Source: Caldisericum exile_A (GTDB lineage Bacteria > Caldisericota > Caldisericia > Caldisericales > Caldisericaceae). Taken from it: a stretch of 64,000 bases of DNA. The notes under the pieces are model-generated. The model did not search any database, had not been told where the DNA came from, and saw only the letters and a list, made by a program, of their open reading frames with translations. Shown piece by piece: positions 9,024 through 18,984 of this stretch. The position numbers were made by a program, and so were the translations under genes. How positions within the stretch are numbered: position 1 is the stretch's first letter; every line of letters begins with the position of its first letter. The DNA is taken from positions 39,314 through 103,313 of the forward strand of contig NZ_JBLOBF010000006.1 of NCBI RefSeq assembly GCF_047785965.1, in the 5' to 3' direction.

Positions 9024-9600
9024 AAGTGGAATTAATGAATTTCTTGAAAAGAGAGGGCTTCTTAAAAAAATTAAAGGCTTTTATCCCATCGTCAAATGGG
9101 ATGAAATTGTAGGCGAGCAACTTGCTAAGTATACAAAGCCTTTAAAATATCAGGATGGCACTCTTACTATTGGGGTAACTTCCCCACTTTTCAAAAGGGA
9201 ACTTGAAATAATGAAGGATGATTTGATAAGAATGATAAAGGAAAAAAGTGGAGAGGATACGCCTATTCAGTTTTTGAATTTTAGATTAATTGCAGTTGAA
9301 GACGGAAAGCTAAAGGTTAAAAAAAGAGAAACATCAGAAAAAGAAAATATTGAGAGTATTAATGTAGAGTTAGATGAATCTGATTACAAGTGGATTGATT
9401 CTCTCGTGTTGCATTTTAGAGGTAATAAAAACTTAAAAGAGTCTTTTAGGAATGTTCTTGTTGCTTATAAAATTGCCGAAAAAAGGATGGAGAAACTTGG
9501 CTATAAAAAGTGTGCTAAGTGTGGCGCACTTTTTAAAGGCCCTGGAAAACTCTGTCCTGTCTGTTTCATAGAAGATAAGAAAAATTTAAAAAATAAGTAA
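9010..9600 (+). CDS. DUF721 protein with C-terminal zinc-ribbon
   Basis: A 196-residue protein. The first ~100 residues match the DUF721 fold often encoded next to recF (KKIKGFYPIVKWDEIVGEQLAKYTKPLKY), a KH-like, DnaA-N-like nucleic-acid-binding domain. The C-terminus carries a four-cysteine zinc-ribbon, CAKCGALFKGPGKLCPVC. The middle (about residues 105-165) is lysine- and glutamate-rich. The precise function of this family is unknown; the conserved position suggests a role in replication or repair. It overlaps recF by 14 bases. No strong terminator was seen after it. Confidence 0.75.
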   Translation: MKIIKSGINEFLEKRGLLKKIKGFYPIVKWDEIVGEQLAKYTKPLKYQDGTLTIGVTSPLFKRELEIMKDDLIRMIKEKSGEDTPIQFLNFRLIAVEDGKLKVKKRETSEKENIESINVELDESDYKWIDSLVLHFRGNKNLKESFRNVLVAYKIAEKRMEKLGYKKCAKCGALFKGPGKLCPVCFIEDKKNLKNK

Positions 9601-9699
9601 TTACTCCTTTTTAAAGGTTTTAATGTAAGGAGCATCTAATTATTTGATGAGGATAAGCATCCCTTAAATTTCTTCAAGGGCAAAATTATTATTTTAGGA

Positions 9700-10110
9700 A
9701 AGTATTGATGGGGCGGTGTTTTTCCCCCTCAAAATAATTGTCATTCCGAAGTCAATTTTTCCGTGTCATTCCGAAGTGGCGTAGCCACGAGGAATCTCCA
9801 GTATTAGAAAGGGGGTGCCCCCCCCTTTCTAACTTACCCCCAAATCAAAGTTATTATTTGGGGGAGTATTGAGGGGGTTGTTGCCCCCTCAAAATGGTTG
9901 TCATTCCGAAGTGGCGTAGCCACGAGGAATCTCCGTCGTATGGGTGGAGTTGGAGAGTAAATTTACCTTCTCCATTAAATTGGAGCTCAGAGGTTGCTTA
10001 CTCCTCAGGGTGACAAATAAAAGAAACAAACCCCTTGATTTACTTCCAAAGCAAAAATCATTATTTATGGGAGTGTTGAGTAAAATTTATTTTCTTCTCA
10101 AAGTGGTTTC
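9700..10110. repeat. Hairpin-repeat island 1
   Basis: No gene is supported between DUF721 and bioY. The stretch holds two full copies of the hairpin unit (9768-9795 and 9903-9930; arms ATTCC/GGAAT, inner stem GTGGC-gta-GCCAC), a half copy at about 9742, and G/C-run modules (AGAAAGGGGG paired with CCCCCCCTTTCT near 9805-9831; GAGGGGG paired with CCCCCTC near 9872-9889). From about 10020 to 10110 the same modules can be recognised in a decayed, more A+T-rich form. The island separates two converging genes. Confidence 0.85.
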
Positions 10111-10677
10111 TTATATTCTTTTTATTGCCTTTGCAAAACCGAAAGATGCAAGAATCTTGATGATGTCGCCAACCATAAATGGGAAGAAACCAATAGAAAG
10201 GATGTACCAAAAGCTTACGCTTCCACTTCTTGATAAAATAACATAAAGCCACAAAAGCCCTGGCACGTAGATCGAAAGATCTGCAAGAGCAAGTCCCCAA
10301 AAAAGCATTTTAGAATTAGAATACTTTCTTGTGAAGAAACCTGCAAGGTATGAAGCAAGTATAAACCCAACGATGTACCCAAAAGTTCCTGAGTAAACAT
10401 AGCTTATTCCACTTCCCTTTGCAAATATTCCAATCCCAAGAAGGCCGAATATAAGATAAAGTATTTGTGAAATTGCCCCTTCTTCCTTTAACACAATTCC
10501 CGAAAGAATTACAGCAAATGTTTGCATTGTTATTGGAACAGGTGAAAATGGAAGGAAGATTTTTAATTGAGAAGAAAGAGATGTTAAAACCACAAAAGTT
10601 AGCATTAATACAACTTTACCTAACACACTCAGGCTTAAAATTTTCCTTTCAAACCTTGACAATGCAATAGTTTGCAT
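10111..10677 (-). CDS. bioY: Biotin transporter BioY (ECF-type substrate-binding membrane protein)
   Basis: A 188-residue protein with about six membrane segments and the BioY hallmark stretch KIFLPFSPVPITMQTFAVIL (residues 38-57), followed by GIGIFAKGSGISYVYSGTFGYIVGF. It captures biotin and works alone or with an ECF energising module; no ECF ATPase genes are nearby. The gene is monocistronic: repeat island on the 3' side and its own promoter on the 5' side. GGGAGGTAGGAG precedes the ATG. No other biotin gene is in the window. Confidence 0.92.
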   Translation of the reverse strand: MQTIALSRFERKILSLSVLGKVVLMLTFVVLTSLSSQLKIFLPFSPVPITMQTFAVILSGIVLKEEGAISQILYLIFGLLGIGIFAKGSGISYVYSGTFGYIVGFILASYLAGFFTRKYSNSKMLFWGLALADLSIYVPGLLWLYVILSRSGSVSFWYILSIGFFPFMVGDIIKILASFGFAKAIKRI

Positions 10678-10715
10678 CTCCTACCTCCCATAGATTTTTT
10701 TAAAAATACGCAAGA

Positions 10716-10745
10716 ATTATACCACAAAAGGAATATTTAAGTCAA
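10716..10745 (-). promoter_or_regulatory. Sigma-70-type promoter of bioY
   Basis: On the minus strand TTGACT (10740-10745) is followed after 18 bases by TATAAT (10716-10721), and bioY starts about 39 bases further on. It is the best consensus promoter I saw in the window. No obvious BirA-type or BioR-type operator palindrome was found around it. Confidence 0.65.
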
Positions 10746-10802
10746 TACATTTTTAGAAAATTTTTTAGGAAACCTTAAAGCATAATCCTTCTCAGACCTA
10801 TC

Positions 10803-11726
10803 TTACCAACCTTTAGCCTCTACAAATTCAAGCCATCCAAATGTATCTTTTCCCTCGTAAACTATTTCTCTAAATTTTTCTATGAGCATTTTTGTTATCT
10901 TACCAACCTGCCCATTACCGACAGGAATTTTATCTACAGAAACTATTGGTGTTATTTCTGCAGCAGTTCCACAGAAGAAAATTTCATCTGCTGCATAGAG
11001 CATCTCTCTTGGGAGGTTTTGTTCAAACACAGGGATATTTAAAAGTCCTGCAATTTTAATAATTGAATCTCTTGTTATACCTTTTAAAATTGAGTTTGTA
11101 AGAGATGGTGTATAAAGTGCTCCATCTTTCACAAGGAATATATTCTCACCTGGTCCCTCCGAAATATATCCATATACGTCAAGCATTATTGCTTCATCAA
11201 AACCATTTAATTCTGCTTCCATCATTGCAAGTTGTGAATTGAGGTAATTTCCCGTTGCCTTAGCAACTGCAGGTATTGTATCTGGTGCAAATCTTCTATA
11301 TGAAGAAACGCATACTTTTATTCCTTTTTCTACCTTCTCGTTAAAGAGATTTGGCATTTCGAAGGCTGCAATTGCTGTTTCAATAGGTGCATGTAATGGA
11401 TTTGGTGAAATTGGACCAAGTCCCCTATAAACAACAGGTCTTATATATGCACTTTTTAATCCATTTTTAATGAGAAGTTCTTTAGTGATGTTTATATAAT
11501 CCTCAATGCTTTCGCTTGTTTCCATTCGATACATTTTCATTGATTCTTTTAGTCTTTTATAGTGGTCGTACGCTCTGAAAATTGCAGTGCCCATTTTTGT
11601 CTCGTATGCTCTAATACCTTCAAAAACCCCAGAGCCATATTGTATAACATGCGAAAGGATGTGAATCTTAGCCTTGTCCCACTCTACAAATTCTCCTTTA
11701 AAATAAATGAATTTTGATTCCACCAT
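10803..11726 (-). CDS. ilvE: Branched-chain amino acid aminotransferase
   Basis: A 307-residue fold-type IV PLP aminotransferase. YFKGEFVEWDKAKIHILSHVIQYGSGVFEGIRAYET is characteristic of IlvE near the N-terminus. The lysine that binds PLP is in AVAKATGNYLNSQLAMMEA, the cofactor-binding segment GYISEGPGENIFLVKDG follows, and RDSIIKIA and EIFFCGTAAEITPIVSVD complete the family pattern. It interconverts leucine, isoleucine and valine with their 2-oxoacids, using 2-oxoglutarate/glutamate. The 2-oxoacids it makes are possible substrates of the ferredoxin oxidoreductases in this window. It is transcribed divergently from the GGDEF gene and has no other amino-acid genes beside it. Confidence 0.93.
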   Translation of the reverse strand: MVESKFIYFKGEFVEWDKAKIHILSHVIQYGSGVFEGIRAYETKMGTAIFRAYDHYKRLKESMKMYRMETSESIEDYINITKELLIKNGLKSAYIRPVVYRGLGPISPNPLHAPIETAIAAFEMPNLFNEKVEKGIKVCVSSYRRFAPDTIPAVAKATGNYLNSQLAMMEAELNGFDEAIMLDVYGYISEGPGENIFLVKDGALYTPSLTNSILKGITRDSIIKIAGLLNIPVFEQNLPREMLYAADEIFFCGTAAEITPIVSVDKIPVGNGQVGKITKMLIEKFREIVYEGKDTFGWLEFVEAKGW

Positions 11727-11827
11727 GCTTAACCTCCTTACATAGAAATTTTATGATTATATTTATTTTTATTGAAATGCAAAATCTCTTATAATGAAAT
11801 TAGAAAAACTTTACAAAGGAGAACAGC

Positions 11828-13381
11828 GTGGATATTAGTTCTTTTGCGGTGTTTGTATTTAAGCGAAAAGTTAAGACCTTGAGGGGTTTTCTTAATGGTG
11901 TGTTAAAAGAAGAAAAGAATTTTTTTAAAACCCTTTCATTAAAAAGGTGCGAAACTCTAAAGGATCTCGTCTTGCAAAATGATTTTTTATTGCGTGCCTT
12001 AAAAGCATATGCTGTTTTAGGAAGACAAATAACATTCCCAATAAAATTTGGAGAAAAAGAGTATGTTCTTGAAATTTCTGAATATTCTTATAAACCATTT
12101 TCTATTATTTTTCGACTAATAGAACGGGACATTATAACGATATTTAGGGAAACAAATTACAATTTGCCCGTTGCAACAGTTTTGCTTGATAATGATTCTA
12201 AAATCCTCGATGCAAACCCTCAATTTGAAAGGCTCTTTGGATTTAAAAGAGGGGAAATTATCGGAAAAAATCTCAACGAACTTATTGTTCCAAAGGATGA
12301 AATTCAAGACGGATTTAATCTTGATAAAATTGCAAAAAAAACCGGATATATAAGAGTTGAAAGAGAGCGACTCAATAAATATGGGAAGAGGATTCCTGTT
12401 CTTGTATCTGGTGCACCGTTTAAAATTTTAGGCGATACTATTGGCATAATAGGTGTTTATGAAGATATAAGAGATATAAAAAAGATTCAACAGGCTCTTT
12501 ACTACCAAGCAACTCATGATATCCTAACTTCTCTTCCAAATAGATATCTTCTTGAGGATAGGTTTAATATTGAAAAAGCCAGGGCAGATAGATCGGGCTC
12601 TAAGGTTGCTCTTTTCTTTATTGATATTAATAGGTTTAAAGATATAAACGACACCTACGGGCATGAAATTGGAGATAGGGTTATCAAATTTGTTGCAGAT
12701 AAACTTGTAAAAAGTGTTCGAAAGACTGATTCTGTTGTTCGTTTTGGTGGAGATGAGTTTGTAATAGTATTTGATGAAGTTAAACAGATTGAGGATATTG
12801 TTTCCATTGCAATAAAGGTTGTTAACGCATTTTCAAAACCTTTTGAAATCGATGGGCTTAGTATTGATGTTGGGATTAATGTTGGTATTGCAGTTTATCC
12901 AGATGATGGAACAACCCTGGAAGAGCTTTTAAGAAAAGGGGACATAGTAATGTATAATGCAAAAGCCGTGGGCACAAATAACTTTATGTTCTACTCTAAA
13001 GAGATTGAAGAAAAGCGTCTTAAGGTAATTTCCGATCTAAAGGCAAGGGATATTATGTTTAGACTTGTATTTGATAAATCGCCTCTTCCACAGATGATAG
13101 TTGATGATGAATTCAAAGTTCTTCGTGTAAATGAAGCATTTGTAGATATTTTCAATATTGACTTAAGAAAAATTTATGCAAAAAAATTGGAAGAAATAGA
13201 AGGTCTGAAACAAGTTGCTAATTGTCTTGAAAATTCTCATAACTCTGAAGTTTTTATCGAAGGTGTAAAGTTTCAAGATAAAGAGTATAATTTAAAGTGT
13301 AGTATAGTGAGTTTAAAAATCTCGGAAATAAAATACCATCTTATAGTGATTAAGGAGGTGATGTTGAGTGGATCAAAATAA
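11828..13381 (+). CDS. PAS-GGDEF diguanylate cyclase
   Basis: A 517-residue cytosolic protein starting at GTG 11828 after AAAGGAG. A PAS domain lies at about residues 110-215 (VATVLLDNDSKILDANPQFERLFGF), a GGDEF domain at about 220-395, and a second short PAS-like domain at about 400-512. The catalytic motif RFGGDEFVIVF is intact near residue 306, and RKTD five residues before it is a canonical RxxD inhibitory site. It should therefore be an active, product-inhibited diguanylate cyclase. It overlaps clpB by 14 bases, an unusual pairing that may tie a PAS-sensed signal to expression of a chaperone. Confidence 0.88.
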   Translation: MDISSFAVFVFKRKVKTLRGFLNGVLKEEKNFFKTLSLKRCETLKDLVLQNDFLLRALKAYAVLGRQITFPIKFGEKEYVLEISEYSYKPFSIIFRLIERDIITIFRETNYNLPVATVLLDNDSKILDANPQFERLFGFKRGEIIGKNLNELIVPKDEIQDGFNLDKIAKKTGYIRVERERLNKYGKRIPVLVSGAPFKILGDTIGIIGVYEDIRDIKKIQQALYYQATHDILTSLPNRYLLEDRFNIEKARADRSGSKVALFFIDINRFKDINDTYGHEIGDRVIKFVADKLVKSVRKTDSVVRFGGDEFVIVFDEVKQIEDIVSIAIKVVNAFSKPFEIDGLSIDVGINVGIAVYPDDGTTLEELLRKGDIVMYNAKAVGTNNFMFYSKEIEEKRLKVISDLKARDIMFRLVFDKSPLPQMIVDDEFKVLRVNEAFVDIFNIDLRKIYAKKLEEIEGLKQVANCLENSHNSEVFIEGVKFQDKEYNLKCSIVSLKISEIKYHLIVIKEVMLSGSK

Positions 13382-15974
13382 GTTTACGGAAAAAGTACAG
13401 GAGGCATTACTTGAGGCAAAAAACATTGCAGTAAATTACGGTAATGAAGCAGTTGATGTTGAACACGTGCTTGTTGCACTTATTAACCAAAAAGATGGAT
13501 TTGTTCCGATGATTCTTGAAAGTATCGGTGCCCCCAAAAACGATATTTTAAAAGAGTTATATTCAAGGATTGAACGATTTCCAAAATCACATGTTACACA
13601 AGAATCTCAGTTCTATATAACAAATAGATTAAATTCACTTTTTGTGAGGGCAGAATCTGAAGCAAAGGCTCTTCAAGATGAATTTATCTCAACTGAACAC
13701 TTGTTTTTGGCATCATTAACTGATTATGAAATTGGCCAAGTATACGCAAAGTATGGTATAAATAGACAGAATGTTTTAAATGCAATTCAAAGCATTAGAG
13801 GAGGTAAAAAAGTGGAAGATAGAACTCCAGAAGAAAAGGTAAAGGTACTCGAAAAATATGGAAGAGACCTTGTTAAACTTGCAAAGGAAGGTAAACTTGA
13901 CCCAGTAATTGGGAGAGATGAGGAGATAAGAAGAACAATTCAAATTCTTTCAAGAAGAACTAAAAACAACCCAATTCTCATAGGTGAAGCAGGTGTTGGA
14001 AAAACTGCAATTGTAGAAGGTATTGCACAGAGAATCGTTTCGGGCGATGTGCCAGAGACTCTTAAAGACAAAACAATCTTCCAACTTGATATGGGTGCTC
14101 TCATTGCAGGAACAAAATTTAGAGGCGAATTTGAAGATAGATTAAAGGCAGTCCTGGATGAACTTAAAAAATCCGAAGGACAAATTATACTTTTTATCGA
14201 TGAAATCCATACAATCGTGGGTGCTGGTGCAACAGGTGAAGGAGGTATGGATGCCTCAAATATGTTAAAACCAGCACTTGCAAGAGGTGAGATACGAACA
14301 ATTGGTGCAACAACAATTGACGAATACAGAAAGTATATCGAAAAGGATGCAGCTTTGCAGAGAAGATTCCAACCTGTTCTTGTGAAAGAACCGTCAGTTG
14401 AAGAGACCATCGCAATCTTAAGAGGACTTAAAGAGCGATACGAAGTCCATCACGGAGTTAGAATTAAGGATTCTGCTCTTGTTGCAGCAGCAAAACTTTC
14501 TCATAGATATATAACAGATAGATTCCTTCCAGATAAAGCAATTGATCTTATTGATGAAGCAGCCTCACTTTTGAGAATGCAGATAGATAGTATGCCTGTT
14601 GAACTTGATGAACTAACAAGAAAGTTAAAACTTCTCGAGATGGAAAAGAGAGCCCTTGAAAAAGAAACAGATGAAGAATCAAAAGCAAGACTTCAAGAAA
14701 TTGAAAAAGAGATTGCAAACCTTAAAGAATCTGTTGACTCGCTTACCTTGAAGTGGAAAAAAGAGAAATCAATAATTGAAGAGATACGAAAAATAAAAGC
14801 CCAAATAGAGGATCTTAAGACAAAGGCAAATCTTGCACAGAGTCAAGGTGACTTGGATACGGCAGCAAAAATTCTCTACGGAGATATACCTACACTAAAT
14901 AAGCAACTTGAGGCAAAGTATGAAGAGTTAAAGCAAGTACAGGGAGATAACCCACTTCTTAAAGAAGAAGTTGGTGAAGAAGAGGTTGCACAAGTTGTAT
15001 CTAAATGGACGGGCATACCTGTTTCAAGAATGCTAAAGACCGAAAAGGAAAAACTCCTAAATCTTGAAGAGACTTTAAAGAAGCGTGTCGTAGGACAAGA
15101 TCAGGCAGTTGAAGCAGTATCAAATGCAATAAGGAGAGCAAGGGCAGGGTTATCAGATCCAAATAGACCTATTGGTTCATTTATCTTCCTTGGACCAACT
15201 GGTGTTGGAAAGACTGAACTTGCAAAGGCTCTTGCTGAAGCACTTTTTGACACCGAAAAAGCACTTATTAGAATTGATATGTCTGAGTATATGGAGAAGT
15301 TTTCTGTATCAAGACTTATTGGTGCCCCTCCAGGTTATGTTGGTTATGAAGAAGGAGGACAACTAACCGAGGCAGTAAGGAGGCAACCTTATTCTGTTAT
15401 TCTTCTTGATGAGATAGAAAAGGCACATCCCGATGTATTTAATATACTTCTTCAGGTACTTGATGACGGAAGACTTACCGATTCAAAAGGAAGGACTGTT
15501 GATTTCAAAAATACTATAATTATTATGACTTCAAACATTGGAAGTAAGTATATTTCTGAAATTAATGCAATTCCTGGCACAGCAGAATACAAAGAACAGT
15601 ACGAAAGAGTTGTTGAAAGAGTTTATGAGGAGATGAGGCATATATTCCGTCCAGAGTTCCTCAACAGGATTGATGAAATAGTGGTCTTTAATCCTCTTAC
15701 AATTAGAGAACTTAGGGCAATTGTTGATTTACTGCTTTCAAAGACAAACGAGAAACTCAAAGAAAAGGGAATTCTTGTGGAATTTGAAGAGGATGTGAAG
15801 ACGTTCATTATAAACAAAGGATATGATCCTGTTTATGGTGCGCGTCCTTTAAGGCGTGCAATTCAAAAATACATTGAAAATCCGCTTGCAGAATTTATCC
15901 TTAGAGAGGATATAGAAAAGGGAGAAATTGTTGCCTATATGGATAAAGGAGAGGTTAAATTTAGGCTTAAATGA
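13368..15974 (+). CDS. clpB: ATP-dependent disaggregase ClpB
   Basis: An 868-residue Hsp100 chaperone. The N-domain with two Clp_N repeats is at about residues 1-145. NBD1 has Walker A GEAGVGKTA near residue 206 and Walker B IILFIDEIHTIVG. The long coiled-coil M-domain (about 405-525) distinguishes it from ClpA/ClpC. NBD2 has Walker A GPTGVGKTE near residue 609 and VILLDEIEKAHPDVFN, followed by the C-terminal D2-small domain. It pulls proteins out of aggregates together with DnaK. The start is GTG, preceded by AAGGAGG inside the end of the GGDEF gene, and the gene overlaps rsmG by four bases. Confidence 0.97.
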   Translation: MDQNKFTEKVQEALLEAKNIAVNYGNEAVDVEHVLVALINQKDGFVPMILESIGAPKNDILKELYSRIERFPKSHVTQESQFYITNRLNSLFVRAESEAKALQDEFISTEHLFLASLTDYEIGQVYAKYGINRQNVLNAIQSIRGGKKVEDRTPEEKVKVLEKYGRDLVKLAKEGKLDPVIGRDEEIRRTIQILSRRTKNNPILIGEAGVGKTAIVEGIAQRIVSGDVPETLKDKTIFQLDMGALIAGTKFRGEFEDRLKAVLDELKKSEGQIILFIDEIHTIVGAGATGEGGMDASNMLKPALARGEIRTIGATTIDEYRKYIEKDAALQRRFQPVLVKEPSVEETIAILRGLKERYEVHHGVRIKDSALVAAAKLSHRYITDRFLPDKAIDLIDEAASLLRMQIDSMPVELDELTRKLKLLEMEKRALEKETDEESKARLQEIEKEIANLKESVDSLTLKWKKEKSIIEEIRKIKAQIEDLKTKANLAQSQGDLDTAAKILYGDIPTLNKQLEAKYEELKQVQGDNPLLKEEVGEEEVAQVVSKWTGIPVSRMLKTEKEKLLNLEETLKKRVVGQDQAVEAVSNAIRRARAGLSDPNRPIGSFIFLGPTGVGKTELAKALAEALFDTEKALIRIDMSEYMEKFSVSRLIGAPPGYVGYEEGGQLTEAVRRQPYSVILLDEIEKAHPDVFNILLQVLDDGRLTDSKGRTVDFKNTIIIMTSNIGSKYISEINAIPGTAEYKEQYERVVERVYEEMRHIFRPEFLNRIDEIVVFNPLTIRELRAIVDLLLSKTNEKLKEKGILVEFEEDVKTFIINKGYDPVYGARPLRRAIQKYIENPLAEFILREDIEKGEIVAYMDKGEVKFRLK

Positions 15975-16696
15975 GCGAATTTACTGATAAACTGAGGGAG
16001 GCTTTGCTATCGGCCTCCCTTCCATTCGATGAATCTTCTTTGGCATATTTTGAAGTATATAAGAATCTTCTTTTTGATTGGAATGCCCATATGAATCTTA
16101 CCGCAATAAGAGATGAAGATGGTATTATTTACAAGCATTTTGTAGATTCTCTTATGGTCTTAAAGGTTGTGGATAATTTTTTAAGTCTTCTTGATGTTGG
16201 AAGCGGAGCGGGATTCCCAGGGGTCCCTGTAAAGATAATTAAAAGGGAAATTGCACTTTCTCTTATAGAGTCGCAAAAGAAAAAGGCAACTTTTCTTGAA
16301 ATTCTTCTTGAACGTCTAACATTTACTGATGCAAAGGTATATAATGCACGTGCAGAGGAACTTGCAAGGGATAACTTAAGAGAGAGTTTCGATGTGGTGT
16401 GCGAACGTGAATTTGGTAAAATCCCAATAAATCTTGAGGTTGGGCTTCCTTTTGTCAAGTTAGGCGGGCATTTACTCTTATACAAAGGAGCTAAAGATAT
16501 TGAAAAAATTGATATATTCAAAATTTTTATCGAAGAGTTAGGCGGCTCGATTGAAAAAATATTTCCTTATAAGTTAAATGATTCAATAGAGCGCTATATA
16601 GTTTCAATTAGAAAGGAGTGGCACACTCCTTGGCGTTATCCAAGAAGTTATTCTTCAATGCTAAGAGATCTTAAAAAGTGGGGAGAATTTGCATAA
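15971..16696 (+). CDS. rsmG: 16S rRNA (guanine527-N7)-methyltransferase RsmG
   Basis: A 241-residue GidB-family methyltransferase. Its SAM-binding motif is LLDVGSGAGFPGVPVKI, and HMNLTAIRDEDGIIYKHFVDSL before it is the usual family lead-in. It methylates N7 of G527 in 16S rRNA. It starts with ATGA overlapping the clpB stop. Its end overlaps the next frame by 19 bases. Placement near the origin is common in bacteria, though here it has no mnmG partner. Confidence 0.95.
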   Translation: MSEFTDKLREALLSASLPFDESSLAYFEVYKNLLFDWNAHMNLTAIRDEDGIIYKHFVDSLMVLKVVDNFLSLLDVGSGAGFPGVPVKIIKREIALSLIESQKKKATFLEILLERLTFTDAKVYNARAEELARDNLRESFDVVCEREFGKIPINLEVGLPFVKLGGHLLLYKGAKDIEKIDIFKIFIEELGGSIEKIFPYKLNDSIERYIVSIRKEWHTPWRYPRSYSSMLRDLKKWGEFA

Positions 16697-18450
16697 GTCA
16701 CAAATTTAAAAAACTTTTTGTTGTTTTCATTATACTTTTTAGTACTACTTTAAACTCAAATTTATCTGCAAAAACGACTTTATTTAAGGGCAATTTCGAT
16801 AATTTTAAAGAAGAAAATTTCATAATTTTAACAAAAAGAGAGTTCATTACGGACTTGAAACCAATCGAAAAATTATATCCACAGTATAAATATTTTTACA
16901 TACCAATTGAAGACATTGGTTCTAATGACCCAATAAGAGTAAGGGCATATCTTTTTTCTCATTTTAATTCTGGGTATCTTCTTATCGCTTTAAGAGAGAA
17001 AGATTTAGAAGCAGGTACTTTAACAATAAGTGAGGGAGGTAAGTTTTCTCCAAAAACTGTTAAATCTGATATTTTTTATTCGATTGAAAATCTTGACTTT
17101 GATAATGACGGGAAATTTGGTGAGTTTTACGACGATATATTGAAGAGTGGTTTAAAATTTAGATTCATTGTTTCAAGGCTACCATTTGAAAATAAAGAGG
17201 ATTTCAAGAAGTATTTCGATAATCTAAATGCATTTATGGAAAAAAGGCCTAAGGTTTTGCTTGCTTCGTCTTTTATATCCTTTCCTAGCGAAACCTATGA
17301 TGGGGGCAAAATACTTTCAGGTGATGGAGCACGCCTTATGGAACTTATAAAAAATGATTTCTTTCCAGATTCGATAACTTTTTACGAAAAGGGTGGTGAT
17401 TTTCCATCAATTTACAATTGCAATGGAGCTTTAAATAAGGAAAACTTTATTAGTGCTTCAAAGGAAGCAACGCTTATTCTTTGGGATGCACACGGCTCAC
17501 AAAGTGCAGCCTATAGCCAAATTTGGCTTGATAAAAACAAAAATGGGATCCCAGAAAATAGCGAATTTGTATTTACGCCTTTTGTGTCGACATCGGATAA
17601 TTTTTCGACAAATTCCATTGTGTTTTCCTTGAGTTGTCTTAATCTCCAAGGGTATGATAATCTTGGGTATGCGTTTCTTAAAAACGGTTCAACTGCCTTC
17701 ATTGGGTCAAGAGAGGTATCATATTCACCTTCATACTTCTATAGGCCAGAAGACGGCGGTTCTTCAAGCATTATGTATTACTTTGTAAAGAATCTCTCCC
17801 AAGGTGAAAACATAGGAAATGCTCTTTATGATGCCTTCAAATACTTTTATGCCAATTTGCTCTATGCAGATTTAGAAGATCCTGTTGAAAGTGGACTTCT
17901 TAACATATATGATTTTAATATTTACGGTTTACCTTTGATAACTTTAAACTATGTGAGATTTAAAGAAGAAATTGCTGAAAATCACGCAAAGAAAGATTTA
18001 TTTTTTGATTTCGATTTTAATACGACAACTAATGAATTTAAAATAACAGTAAAGGATAGTGAGCCTTATTTTGTTATCCTACCAAAAGGTCTTTTTATAA
18101 AGAATGTTTATTACGAAGATTCAAAAAATTCGCCCATTTTCGACTGGTTTTTTAATATCGTAAGGTCTAATTTCTCAAATGCGCTTGTAATTAAGGGTGT
18201 TATAAGAGGTAAAGTTCAAGGAGATATTGTGGTAAAAGGAAATATGTTTGAGAATCATTATTCGGTTATACTCTACGGTTTTGATATGAGGGATTTTAAT
18301 TTTGACAAAGCAATTGATGATAAAGACTTTGAGATACTTAAAAAATCATTTGGAAAGACTTATATGAATGAGGATTTTTTACCTCAGTGCGATCTTGATT
18401 CAAACCTCAAAATTGATGGCATTGATGTATTGATGTTCTTTAATAGATAA
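16678..18450 (+). CDS. Secreted gingipain-like (C25) cysteine peptidase with C-terminal dockerin
   Basis: A 590-residue exported protein. A signal peptide (KLFVVFIILFSTTLNSNLSA) is near residues 13-32. The central domain has a caspase/gingipain-like His-Gly (LWDAHGSQSAAYSQIWLD, His near 271) and a cysteine at the end of a strand (SIVFSLSCLNLQG, Cys near 319), the spacing expected for C25 peptidases. The last ~55 residues form two calcium-loop repeats, DFNFDKAIDDKDFEILKKSFG and DLDSNLKIDGIDVLMFF, a type-I-like dockerin. The GTG start overlaps rsmG by 19 bases; an alternative start is not obvious in frame. Activity is inferred, not shown. Confidence 0.62.
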   Translation: MGRICISHKFKKLFVVFIILFSTTLNSNLSAKTTLFKGNFDNFKEENFIILTKREFITDLKPIEKLYPQYKYFYIPIEDIGSNDPIRVRAYLFSHFNSGYLLIALREKDLEAGTLTISEGGKFSPKTVKSDIFYSIENLDFDNDGKFGEFYDDILKSGLKFRFIVSRLPFENKEDFKKYFDNLNAFMEKRPKVLLASSFISFPSETYDGGKILSGDGARLMELIKNDFFPDSITFYEKGGDFPSIYNCNGALNKENFISASKEATLILWDAHGSQSAAYSQIWLDKNKNGIPENSEFVFTPFVSTSDNFSTNSIVFSLSCLNLQGYDNLGYAFLKNGSTAFIGSREVSYSPSYFYRPEDGGSSSIMYYFVKNLSQGENIGNALYDAFKYFYANLLYADLEDPVESGLLNIYDFNIYGLPLITLNYVRFKEEIAENHAKKDLFFDFDFNTTTNEFKITVKDSEPYFVILPKGLFIKNVYYEDSKNSPIFDWFFNIVRSNFSNALVIKGVIRGKVQGDIVVKGNMFENHYSVILYGFDMRDFNFDKAIDDKDFEILKKSFGKTYMNEDFLPQCDLDSNLKIDGIDVLMFFNR

Positions 18451-18930
18451 AATCTCCAATATTAGAATGGGGCACACCCCTTTCTAACTTACCCCCAAGG
18501 TAAAAATTATTATTTAGGAAAGTGTTGAGGGGGCGATTTGTTGCCCCCTCAAAATAATTGTCATTCCGAAGTGGCGAAGCCAAGAGGAATCTCCGTCGTA
18601 TGGGTGGAGTTCTGGGAGGGTGTCCCTCCTCCATTTGGAGGAGAATCCTCGTCACTTCGTTCCTCGGATTGACAATTCTTTGATGTGTTTTTGGGGAGTA
18701 TTGAGGGGGCGATTTGTTGCCCCCTCAAAATATTGAGATTTCTCAGTCGCTTACGCTACTTCGAAATGACAATTATTGGAAGAGGGCACATCCCCCTTCC
18801 AACTTTCCCCTAAAAACAAAAAGAATAACTTTCCACTTTCATTTGTCATTCCGAAGGCTTTAGCCTGAGGAATCTCCTCTGTTTCGGGGGAGTATTATAT
18901 ATGGTGACAACCATTTTGAGGGGTATTTAA
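18451..18930. repeat. Hairpin-repeat island 2
   Basis: No gene is supported here. Four hairpin units from three arm classes are present: 18563-18590 and 18848-18873 (ATTCC/GGAAT), 18644-18670 (AATCC/GGATT, reversed direction) and 18738-18767 (ATTTC/GAAAT, reversed). Between them are G/C-run hairpins such as GAGGGGGCG...CCCCCTC (about 18528-18550 and again 18705-18727) and TTGGAAGAGGG...CCCCCTTCCAA (about 18777-18805). Confidence 0.85.
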
Positions 18931-18984
18931 GATTTTACAAATTATCACTCGATTAAAAAATTTGCTAAAAAATTTTAAAAGAAA

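Noticed and set aside
9700..10110. IS element or MITE with target duplications
   Set aside because: No transposase, no consistent terminal repeats of a whole island and no flanking duplications could be identified; the islands are mosaics.
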